Shown here: positions 53,519-61,483 of the stretch, one piece after another
Layout of the letters: every line of letters begins with the position of its first letter
Numbering within the stretch: position 1 is the stretch's first letter
Source: Ktedonobacter sp. SOSP1-85
GTDB taxonomy: Bacteria; Chloroflexota; Ktedonobacteria; Ktedonobacterales; Ktedonobacteraceae
Length of the DNA: 64,000 nucleotides
Direction of reading: 5' to 3'
NCBI RefSeq assembly: GCF_016587415.1
Contig: NZ_BNJI01000001.1
Location: 6,053,501 to 6,117,500 of the forward strand
Position numbers and translations under genes: made by a program
Notes under the pieces: generated by a model
What the model saw: only the letters and a program-made list of their open reading frames with translations
Databases searched by the model: none
Told to the model about the DNA's origin: nothing

Positions 53519-53547
53519 ATATGTAGACGCGTACTTTAGTAGCGTCG
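53519..53547 (+). repeat. Solitary half of the dispersed inverted-repeat family
   Basis: ATATGTAGACGCGTACTTTA followed by GTAGCGTCG matches the right arms at 15330-15358 and 47308-47338, but no left arm is present within 100 bases. It lies 30 bases upstream of the J-domain gene. Confidence 0.7.
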
Positions 53548-53577
53548 GGCAGGAGCTTACTGTAGATTGAGAGGACA

Positions 53578-53859
53578 ATGAGTACACGACCACCAAAATC
53601 GCTGGGCGCCTTACTATGGCAGATGCTGCGCCTGAGTATGAAAGCGCTCTGGGAGAGCAATTCAAATCCAGCCCGTGTGCTCATGCAGCGCCAGCAGGCC
53701 CTGGCGGTGCTGGGCCTGCCTGCGAACGCGACTCCTCAACAAATTAAACAGCGCTATCGTCTGCTGGCCAAGCGGTACCACCCGGACCGGGGAGGCGATC
53801 CCCAGCAGATGCAGCGTATCATCGCAGCCTATCATACGTTGATGCGTGAGCAGAAATAG
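53578..53859 (+). CDS. Small J-domain protein
   Basis: The 93-residue protein is an isolated J domain: ALAVLGLPANATPQQIKQRY, then LLAKRYHPDRGG with the HPD triad at residues 68-70 that stimulates DnaK ATPase. The N-terminal 35 residues contain a weakly hydrophobic helix (LGALLWQMLRLSMKALW), perhaps a membrane or partner contact. No Gly-rich or zinc region is present, so it is a class III J protein. GAGAGGA precedes the ATG. It converges with the zinc-ribbon gene. Confidence 0.87.
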   Translation: MSTRPPKSLGALLWQMLRLSMKALWESNSNPARVLMQRQQALAVLGLPANATPQQIKQRYRLLAKRYHPDRGGDPQQMQRIIAAYHTLMREQK

Positions 53860-53874
53860 GAGGGCCGGGCGCGC

Positions 53875-54621
53875 CTAGAAGAGGGGCGCGCCACAGCGAT
53901 TACAGAAGCGCTTCCCCGGTCGACAGCGATTGCCACACTGCTCACAATAGATCGGCTGCCCACTGGCTGCTGGCGCCTGATTTTGGCTGACAACGGGGGG
54001 CGAGGATGGTGGCGCAGGCGGCGTGGGCATAGTTTGGTGCTGGGGCGCAGGCGGAGCGACGTTCTGCACTGGTTGCCTGGGATAGTTTGGATTCGCTGTA
54101 GGTTGGCTCGGACCCGCTAGCTGCGCGTCGGGATCTGGCTTCTGTGTGCTCTGAATCGTATCATTGATGGTTTTCGCGGCCTTGACGGCCATTCCACCCA
54201 GCGTCGTGGCGATCTTAATGCCTTTGGCGATATCGTCCATATCCTTTTTCATGCGCTGCATCGAGGGCAGGGATGGTGAGTCTGAGACCTTCGCGAACAG
54301 GTTCTTCCCCAACTGGATGCCATCCTCTTGCGGCGTCAACTGCCCTTGCTCCTGGTTCCCGTCGTCAAAGCGCAGGGTCAGTAGCGAGCCCTGCTGATAA
54401 AAATTTCCCTCACGCCTGATCTCAGCGGCGGGCGCCGTGGCGTTGGTCTGCTCGCCCTTGATGAAGGACTGGGCCATATGGGCCAGGCGACTGCGATCCT
54501 GGACAATCAAGACGAAGCGCCCATTCGCTTGGAGAACAAGGCGGTCAATGAGGGAGGTAAAGTAGTCTAGACCGACCCCTGAGCGATGCTGACACTCATA
54601 CTGACCTGTAATTGGCTTCAT
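53875..54621 (-). CDS. Zinc-ribbon protein with Pro-rich linker, unknown function
   Basis: The 248-residue protein begins with a small beta domain (GQYECQHRSGVGLDYF, then RFVLIVQDRSRLAH, RREGNFYQQGSLLTLRFDD). This recalls stand-alone domains that read out a profile value, but I cannot name it. A helical stretch and a Pro/Gln-rich linker follow. The protein ends in a zinc ribbon with two CxxC knuckles (YCEQCGNRC and FCNRCGAPLF). It is distinct from the N-terminal ribbon protein at 1651. No membrane segment. Function unknown. Confidence 0.65.
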   Translation of the reverse strand: MKPITGQYECQHRSGVGLDYFTSLIDRLVLQANGRFVLIVQDRSRLAHMAQSFIKGEQTNATAPAAEIRREGNFYQQGSLLTLRFDDGNQEQGQLTPQEDGIQLGKNLFAKVSDSPSLPSMQRMKKDMDDIAKGIKIATTLGGMAVKAAKTINDTIQSTQKPDPDAQLAGPSQPTANPNYPRQPVQNVAPPAPQHQTMPTPPAPPSSPPVVSQNQAPAASGQPIYCEQCGNRCRPGKRFCNRCGAPLF

Positions 54622-54925
54622 GATAATTCGCGCCCTTTCCCGGTGAAATTCTATCCTTGCTGTCTTATACTACGAAAATGAGGCCAGGATAGTTGAGTAT
54701 ATCACAGCCGTTTGTGCTACCCACAGTTGCCAAATTGGCGTCTCTATTCTAACATGTGCATGCGCTAATCTTGCGCCCTGGCATGATTACCAGATATGCT
54801 AAGAACAAAAAGAATTTGACTAATAGAACTTTTGATCCAAAATTGCTAGAGATTATCTTGACTTTCCATGTTTAAGGCTGTATGCTGATTAGGCAATAAA
54901 CGCATTGAAAGAGGTATAGGGTTAG
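54622..54925. other. Divergent promoter region between the zinc-ribbon gene and the topoisomerase genes
   Basis: An AT-rich gap of about 300 bases with no gene. It contains the strong promoter at 54858-54886 for the topoisomerase pair. Confidence 0.6.
54858..54886 (+). promoter_or_regulatory. Sigma70-type promoter for the topoisomerase operon
   Basis: TTGACT at 54858-54863 and TATGCT at 54881-54886 are spaced by 17 bases. The expected start is near 54893, about 33 bases before the ATG at 54926. Confidence 0.75.
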
Positions 54926-57018
54926 ATGTCTCGTTCCCCAAAAGCACTCCCTCCCATGCAGAATGAGTCGGACCTTCAGCAACAGGAGTTCTCATTCTTA
55001 GCGACGCGGAGTATAGACGAAGATAGAGAAGAAAAACAACAGATACAGAGCGTTGAGTCGAAGGCGCCTAGAGCCCGGAAGGAGGCAGTATATTCCTCTG
55101 CCGATATCCAGGTGCTCGAGGGTATCTCCGCCATTCGACATCGCCCGGGAATGTATATTGGCTCAACATCTACCTCTGGACTGGTGCATCTGATTTGGGA
55201 GGCGCTTGACAATGCTGTTGATGAGGCTGTAGCTGGCTATGGCAAGCAGATCTGGGTAACGATAGATCGGGAGGGCTGGGTCACGGTACGTGACGAAGCA
55301 CGAGGTATGCCCTTTGACCTTATGCTTTACCAGGGGGATTACCTGCCCGCGGCAACGGTTATCCTGACAGTACCTCATTCAGGCGGCAAATTCGCTGAAG
55401 GTGCCTACAAGACTGCAGGCGGTCTGCATGGTGTTGGCTCGACCGTCATCAATGCCCTTTCAGAGAAGCTAGAATTGACCATCTGGAAGGATGGGCAGTG
55501 TTTTACCCAGTCATTTAGTCGTGGTACCGCGCTGCCACACCACATTGAGCCTTGTGACCCAAAATTACACGGTACCCAGTTGCGCTGGGCGTATGACCGC
55601 ACCATCTTTGATCCCGATGTCTACTACTCTCTTGAAGCCATCGATAGCCGTTTGAAGGCCTCCGCCTATCTCAATCGCGGTGTAACTTTCCATCTTGAGG
55701 CCTGGGATGAGAGCCTCAACGAGCAGGTGCGGCGCGTGTACTATTCGCGTGAGGGTCTGCCAGACTACGTACGTGATCTCTCCTCTGGGACGAATACCCC
55801 CATGTTTAAGCATGTGCTTGGCATCGCCAAAGAGAAGGATAATGTCTCGGTCGAGGTGGCGCTCCAGCCTACCACAGGGTATAAAACCGCGCTCTATAGC
55901 TACGCCAACGCCGTGCGTACGCGCGATGGTGGTGTGCACGAAAGCGGGTTTAAGGCCGCCTTAACCAAGGTCATCAATGACTATGCCATCAAGCTGAGCG
56001 TGATCAAGAATCGCGAGCGTGATGGCTTTAAACCAGAGGTGATTCAACAGGGCCTAAACGTCGTTATCTCGGTCAAGTTGACCAACCCCCAGTTCCAGGG
56101 CCAGACCAAGGATCGCCTGAACAATGCTCCCATTGAAGGCATCGTACGTTCAGTCGTTGACGAGGGGCTGAAGGACTGGTTTGAGAAGAATAGCGCGGCC
56201 GGGAAAGAGTGGCTGAAAAAAATTCAGCAGATGCAGAAAGCGCGCAATGAGGCTCAGTTGGTGGAGGAGTTGGCGCGGGCGGGCACCAAGAAGAACAATG
56301 AGATGATCGACACCTCGCTCTCAAAGAAGTTCCTGCGTTGCAACACCAGTGATGCTTCGCGCGCGGAACTCTTTATCGTCGAGGGCGATTCGGCGGGTGG
56401 TAGCGCCGGTCAGGGGCGTTTCTCCGAGTTCCAGGCCGTCTTAAAGCTCAAGGGCAAACCCCTGAACGTGGCCAAGGCCGATTTGAAGAGTATCGTCGAG
56501 AACGAAGAGATTCGCACAATCATCAATGTGCTGGGAACCGGCACGCGCGATGTATTTGATATTAGCCGCCTCAAATTTAACCGGGTTATTATCGCGACCG
56601 ATGCGGACGTCGATGGCCTGCATATCCAATGCCTCCTGCTGACGCTTTTCCACCAGGAGTTTAGCGATCTGATTGAGCAAGGGCATGTGTATATTGCCTG
56701 TCCCCCCTGTTCTCCGTCAAGTATAAGGGCAAGGTGCATTGGCTGCTCAATGACGAGGCGCGTGAGCGCTTTGTACGTACCCATGCCGATGCGCAGAACC
56801 TGGAGTTCAAGCGTTTCAAAGGTCTGGGCGAGATGAACCCGAAGGAACTGCGCGATACCACCTTTGACCCGGCACGGCGTACGCTCAAGCGGGTAACAAT
56901 GGAGGATGGCGTCCTGGCGGCGAAACTGGTGACTGAGCTGATGGAGGATAAAAACGCGGAACGCCGTCGCGTTTTCCTGGCGGAACACTCGCGTAAGATC
57001 AAGGAACTGGACGTGTAA
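54926..57018 (+). pseudogene. parE: Type II topoisomerase subunit B (ParE/GyrB), frameshifted in a poly-C run
   Basis: The B subunit binds ATP and holds the TOPRIM metal site. The frame from 54926 has the GHKL ATPase motifs (EALDNAVDEA, RDEARGMPFD, GGLHGVGSTVINAL), then TOPRIM (FIVEGDSAGGSAGQGR and ATDADVDGLHIQ). At 56701-56706 a C6 run shifts the frame: upstream reads to a false end at 56836, and the true C-terminus (HWLLNDEARERF, RFKGLGEMNPKELRDTT) continues in the next frame to 57018. One extra C restores a normal 697-residue protein. As the gene is essential and unbroken otherwise, a sequence error is likely. Confidence 0.87.
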
Positions 57019-57021
57019 ACG

Positions 57022-59544
57022 ATGGCTAGTGTAAGTGAAAATACAGAGAAAACCGTAGAAACGGGTATCATACAGGAAGATTTCTCCGTGATCATGGCCC
57101 AGGCCTTTGCGACCTATGGTCTCTCCGTGGTCACGGATCGCGCCCTCCCGGATGCGCGTGATGGCCTCAAACCGGTGCAGCGCCGCATCCTGGCGGGTAT
57201 GCGCGAGGCGCGTTACCTTGCCAGCCGCCCTACGGTCAAGAGCGCCGAGATTGTAGGCTTGATCCTGGGTAATTATCATCCTCACGGCGATACCTCGGTC
57301 TATGAGGCGGCTGCCCGCATGGCCCAGCCCTTTACCATGCGCTATCCGCTGATCGAGGGGCAGGGCAACATGGGCAGCGAGGATGGCGATGCCCCGGCGG
57401 CGTATCGCTACACCGAGATGCGCCTCTCGCCGCTCGCGGAGGCCTTGATGGCCGATATGGAGCGCGAGACGGTCCCCCTGCATCCAACCTATAAGCAGGA
57501 TCCCAAGGTGCAGGAGCCTGACTATCTACCTGGACGCATTCCGCCTGTCGTCAATCCCTCCAGCGGTATCGCAGTTGGCCTCTCAACCAACATCCCGCCC
57601 CATAACCTGGGCGAGGTGCTACGAGCCTGTATCGCCCTGCTAGACCGTCCCGATATGACTGTCGATGAGCTGATGGGCTATATTCCAGGGCCTGACTTTA
57701 GCCAGGGTGGCCATATCATCGGCACCGAGGGCATTCGCGATTATTTCACCACCGGCAAGGGACGTATCATTGTGCGGGCGGAGGTGCGCCTGGAGGAGAC
57801 GCCGCGCAGCCGCGCGCTCGTCGTTACCCAGATTCCCCCGACTGGACGCGACAAGGTCAAGGCTTCCATTATCAAGGCCTTTAACGCGCGCAAACTCGAA
57901 GGACTGATGGCCGATCTGCGCGACGAGAGCGACACCGAGAAGGGGACGCGTATCGTGCTGGAACTGCGCAAAGACGTGGACGCAGCCCAGACGCTGGAGC
58001 AGCTCTATCGCGAAACTGATCTCCAGATCGCGATCTCCTTCCAGATGGTCTTTCTCTTTGGCTCACCCATGCAGGCCGCACGCCAGCCCAAACAGACCGG
58101 GATGCTGGAACTGCTCAACTACTGGAACGCGCACCAGCTCGACCTGCTCACGCGCCGGGCACAGTACGACCTGCGCAAGGCCCGTGAGCGCCTGCATGTC
58201 ATTGAGGGCCTGATTACCGGTGCCGCGCACGCGGAAGAGATCGTGAAGATCTTCCAGCAGTCAGAAGATCGGACCAGCGCCCGTAGAGCCATTGAAGAGC
58301 GCTACTCCCTGACGGAGATCCAATCGGACGTCATCGCTTCGATGACACTCTCGCAGGTTACCAAATTGGATAGCGGCAAATACCAGCGCGAGCGCGATGA
58401 GTTGCAGCGGCGCATCGAGGAGCTAGAGAATCTGCTCGCGAATCGGCGCGCCCTGATCTCCCTCTTGAAGAAGGAGATGCAGCAGCTCATGCGCCAGTTT
58501 GCGGATGAGCGCCGGACCTATATTGATGTTGAGGGACAGCCCCACGCGCCCATCACTCACGTGGCCAGCCTGCACGAGCGTGAGCCGCTGACCGTCGCCT
58601 TTGCCTCTCCTGGGACGCTGAAGGCACTTGCGCCCGATACCTTCAAGCCCAAGCAGAAAAATGGTGTGCTTGCGTATACCCCTGTCCGTGGCGATGAGCA
58701 GTTGCGCCAGGTGGTCGCCACCACCACGCAGGACTACCTGCTGTGTATGTCCTCGACCGGGCGTGTCTTCCAGATCGGTAGCCATCGCCTGCCCCTGGTG
58801 ACGCGTTCCGCCAAGGGCGAGGCCATCCGCGATCTGCTGGAGCTGGCGCCAGGTGAAGAGATCGTGGCGGTTGTGCCCATCGATGCCTATGACGAGGATC
58901 GCTACATGGTCACCTTTAGCCGCCTGGGCAAGGTCAAGAAGTCGCCACTCAGCGAGTACAAAACGGTCGATATCGATGGCGCGCAAGATATGAAGCTGGC
59001 CGAGGGCGATAGCGTCGTCACGGCGCTGCTCTCACGTGGCCAGGGCGAGTACTTTGTCACTACCGACTATGCGCAGACGCTGCGTTTTAGTGACGAGGCC
59101 TTGCGTGCTCAGGGCCGTGTCGGCCAGGGTGTCGCGGCCATCGCCCTCGCTAAGGGAGGAGGCGTCGTTGTAAGCGCCTCTTATTATGAGCCTCAAGGGA
59201 CCGTCGTCGACGAGACCACGGGCGAAGTCCTGCCAGAGCTGAATAGCCTGCTGGTCGTAACCGAGCAGGGCACGCTCAAGAAGGTACCTGTTAGCCAGTA
59301 TCCCCAGAAGGGACGTGCAACTGGTGGTGTGGTCACTACCGAGATTGGCGACAAAGACCGCGTCTTGCTCAGTATGCTGGTAAATGAACAGGATCACTTG
59401 CTGCTCGGCTGGACGGGACGCAATGGAGAGAAAGGCGAGCATGCCCTGGTCCTTCCTGTTAGCGAGGTCAAGGCCTTCCCGCGCGTCAAGCAGGGCGTCG
59501 AGGTCGTCAATGGGCGCATCCTCACCGTAGTCAAGCTAGGGTAG
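57022..59544 (+). CDS. parC: Type II topoisomerase subunit A (ParC/GyrA)
   Basis: The A subunit carries the DNA-cleaving tyrosine. The 840-residue protein has the winged-helix/QRDR region (NYHPHGDTSVYEAAARMAQPF), the active tyrosine in AAYRYTEMR, SSGIAVGLSTNIPPHNL, the coiled coil and a C-terminal beta-pinwheel. The GyrA-box (QRRGGKG type) is not seen, which favours a ParC-like enzyme, although gyrase in this phylum is diverse. It starts 3 bp after the B-subunit gene, a normal operon. A 35-bp inverted repeat follows its stop by 5 bases. Confidence 0.88.
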   Translation: MASVSENTEKTVETGIIQEDFSVIMAQAFATYGLSVVTDRALPDARDGLKPVQRRILAGMREARYLASRPTVKSAEIVGLILGNYHPHGDTSVYEAAARMAQPFTMRYPLIEGQGNMGSEDGDAPAAYRYTEMRLSPLAEALMADMERETVPLHPTYKQDPKVQEPDYLPGRIPPVVNPSSGIAVGLSTNIPPHNLGEVLRACIALLDRPDMTVDELMGYIPGPDFSQGGHIIGTEGIRDYFTTGKGRIIVRAEVRLEETPRSRALVVTQIPPTGRDKVKASIIKAFNARKLEGLMADLRDESDTEKGTRIVLELRKDVDAAQTLEQLYRETDLQIAISFQMVFLFGSPMQAARQPKQTGMLELLNYWNAHQLDLLTRRAQYDLRKARERLHVIEGLITGAAHAEEIVKIFQQSEDRTSARRAIEERYSLTEIQSDVIASMTLSQVTKLDSGKYQRERDELQRRIEELENLLANRRALISLLKKEMQQLMRQFADERRTYIDVEGQPHAPITHVASLHEREPLTVAFASPGTLKALAPDTFKPKQKNGVLAYTPVRGDEQLRQVVATTTQDYLLCMSSTGRVFQIGSHRLPLVTRSAKGEAIRDLLELAPGEEIVAVVPIDAYDEDRYMVTFSRLGKVKKSPLSEYKTVDIDGAQDMKLAEGDSVVTALLSRGQGEYFVTTDYAQTLRFSDEALRAQGRVGQGVAAIALAKGGGVVVSASYYEPQGTVVDETTGEVLPELNSLLVVTEQGTLKKVPVSQYPQKGRATGGVVTTEIGDKDRVLLSMLVNEQDHLLLGWTGRNGEKGEHALVLPVSEVKAFPRVKQGVEVVNGRILTVVKLG

Positions 59545-59549
59545 TTTTA

Positions 59550-59625
59550 TAGTGTAGAGAAAAAAGTGTGAGAGCTGGTTCGGGCATTGGCCCGAACCAG
59601 CTCTCACACTTTTTTCTCTACACTA
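59550..59625. repeat. Perfect inverted repeat, 35-bp arms, between convergent genes
   Basis: Arms 59550-59584 and 59591-59625 are exact reverse complements with a 6-base loop, the longest in the window. Within the arms are A6/T6 tracts, so in either direction an inner GC-rich stem is followed by TTTTTT. It is a good bidirectional terminator for both neighbours. Confidence 0.9.
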
Positions 59626-59632
59626 ATTGAGT

Positions 59633-59986
59633 TTAGAGGGCAGGGGGAACGTCGTCGCGAATCTCTTCCACCTTGCGCTCGATATAGTCGGTGGGATTAT
59701 CGGTGCGCACGACTTCGATGGAGCACTGCGTCAACAGCGCGCCCAGGACGCCGACCGCTGCCAGGGCTGGCGCGAGGAGAACGCCCGCGACGCCAATGGT
59801 CAGAGGAAGCTCCAGAATGGAGTTGCCATCCTGCTTAATGATAATACGGCGAACATTACCCTCATGGATAAGCTCTTTTACCTTGGCCAGCAACTGCTCG
59901 CCAACGACCTGGAGCTCTTCAACACCATAAGATTTCTGCTCAATATTGCTGCGATCAGTATAGCCTTCACGTGGATCTTGTGCCAT
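59633..59986 (-). CDS. DUF4342 domain protein
   Basis: The 117-residue protein has the DUF4342 pattern: GEQLLAKVKELIHEGNVRRI, then IIKQDGNSILELPLTIGV, a hydrophobic segment LLAPALAAVGVLGALLTQCS, and a final IEVVR. The family is widespread, small and of unknown function; the hydrophobic part may sit at the membrane. It is encoded alone. The preceding N-terminal 20 residues are variable. A 19-bp hairpin lies upstream toward the next gene. Confidence 0.85.
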   Translation of the reverse strand: MAQDPREGYTDRSNIEQKSYGVEELQVVGEQLLAKVKELIHEGNVRRIIIKQDGNSILELPLTIGVAGVLLAPALAAVGVLGALLTQCSIEVVRTDNPTDYIERKVEEIRDDVPPAL

Positions 59987-60140
59987 TGTTATTACACTCC
60001 TTTTTGCATATGCTGCATAAGTATGTTTTTATGTGCTCATCTATTCTGCTGTGTGCTCATCTTGACTGCGACCGTTCTCTCACAGCCTCACCTATAATAC
60101 GCAGCACATGGCTGAAAGGTTGAATAATTTGGGAACAAAT

Positions 60141-60187
60141 AAGGATGTGGTGCTGGACCGGCTTAGCTGGTCCAGCACCACATCCTT
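60141..60187 (-). terminator. Hairpin with 19-bp perfect arms after the BNR-repeat gene
   Basis: Arms 60141-60159 and 60169-60187 are exact reverse complements (AAGGATGTGGTGCTGGACC) with a 9-base loop. On the minus strand it lies 18 bases past the stop of the gene ending at 60206. Confidence 0.75.
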
Positions 60188-60205
60188 TATCTCACATCAA
60201 GAAGG

Positions 60206-61435
60206 CTAGTCGGCAACTGGCTGCAGAGCATGCCAGTTATGACCGCCGTTGTTGGTCTGGAAAAGGTTCCAGTTATTCTGCTTATCCTTGATCCAGACCC
60301 AACCCGTTTGGGGCGTGAGGAAGGTCAAGCCACCCAACACCTGCCAATCGGCGTCAGCCTTGAGTAGCCCGCTTGGGTGGATGATATCCCAGGAGCGACC
60401 ACCAGTGCTGGTGTGATGAAGGACGAATTGGCCCTGACCATCAAAGCCAAAGCTCCAGCCCTCTCGGGCATTGAGGAAACTAAAGTTTGTGAATTCCGTG
60501 TACCAGGTCGCGGGCGAAGAAGGTCCCAGCAGCCAGGTCTTGCCTCCATCCTGCGTCTGATAGGCGGTGAGATGCGACATACCGTTGCCAGAGCTTGTGT
60601 CATATTTCACAAAAAGCGTGCCAGTATACTTGTCTTGCCAGAATGGCCCATACCCTTGTGTAAAATAAACGCTATTGCCCCCTTTAATGGGCGCAATGTT
60701 GTCTTTACTCCAGGTCTTGCCGCCATCATGGGTGCTATAGAGATAGACCTCGCCCGAGAGCCAGATGCCCGTTACCCAGCCCTGTTGGGGGTTGGCAAAC
60801 GTAAAATGGATCGACTGGCCGTATGGACGAACCAGGCTCGCCGGATTATCAACGGTATTCAGTAAGGTCTCCCAGGTTTTACCGCCGTTACTGGTGCGCA
60901 ATAGTGCGATCTCGGACGATCCTGGATGGGAACCCTGAGCGCTGAACGCGAGCCAGCCATGTTGGGAGTCCAGAAAGTTAATCTGATAGAAGTAGTACGG
61001 CCCACCAGGGGTCGAAAGGGTAAAGGATGTTGTTTGCCAGGTCTGACCACTATCCTGGGTGCTGAGAAGAATCTGTGTTTGATCTTGTAGGGCTCCAATA
61101 TAGCCATGCCTGGCATCCGGGAAGAATGAAGTTGTGACGAACATATTCGTCGCTTTGAACTGTGATGGCGTCACGTCGCGCCAGTGTTCGGGTCCCTGAT
61201 GCGTCGCATAGATATGGGTATGGCTCTCATCGAATGCCCAGCCGTGTTGCTGGTCAATCATGGTCAGCCCCGCAAGCTGGATCTGGTGTGTTGCCGTCTG
61301 TGCGGCCTGCGCGTTGGCGATGGAAGGCGCTAGAAATGCTCCGATCATCAGACACACTGCCAGCAATGCTATGCAGGCGAAGCGTGCTTGCCAGGCTGTA
61401 ATTCTCCATCTGGAGCCTGTGAACAGAGGTCGCAT
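60206..61435 (-). CDS. Secreted BNR/sialidase-type beta-propeller protein
   Basis: The start ATG 61435 is chosen because AAAGGAG lies 8 bases before it; the frame is open to 61468. The 409-residue protein has a signal peptide or anchor (ACIALLAVCLMIGAFLAPSI, then ANAQA cleavage). Repeated BNR/Asp-box motifs follow (TQDSGQTWQ, TSNGGKTWE, THDGGKTWS, TQDGGKTWL, TNNGGHNWH), giving a propeller of about six or seven blades, like Ycf48/PSII-assembly-type or exo-sialidase folds. The catalytic residues of sialidases are not identified. It follows the S53 peptidase by about 50 bp and is likely co-transcribed. Confidence 0.83.
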   Translation of the reverse strand: MRPLFTGSRWRITAWQARFACIALLAVCLMIGAFLAPSIANAQAAQTATHQIQLAGLTMIDQQHGWAFDESHTHIYATHQGPEHWRDVTPSQFKATNMFVTTSFFPDARHGYIGALQDQTQILLSTQDSGQTWQTTSFTLSTPGGPYYFYQINFLDSQHGWLAFSAQGSHPGSSEIALLRTSNGGKTWETLLNTVDNPASLVRPYGQSIHFTFANPQQGWVTGIWLSGEVYLYSTHDGGKTWSKDNIAPIKGGNSVYFTQGYGPFWQDKYTGTLFVKYDTSSGNGMSHLTAYQTQDGGKTWLLGPSSPATWYTEFTNFSFLNAREGWSFGFDGQGQFVLHHTSTGGRSWDIIHPSGLLKADADWQVLGGLTFLTPQTGWVWIKDKQNNWNLFQTNNGGHNWHALQPVAD

Positions 61436-61483
61436 ACCGTAAACTCCTTTGAATGTTCTTCTATCCATGGTTTGCCTCTATTT

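Noticed and set aside
56410..57483. 357-codon minus-strand frame across the topoisomerase junction
   Set aside because: Antisense to conserved topoisomerase motifs; no family features.
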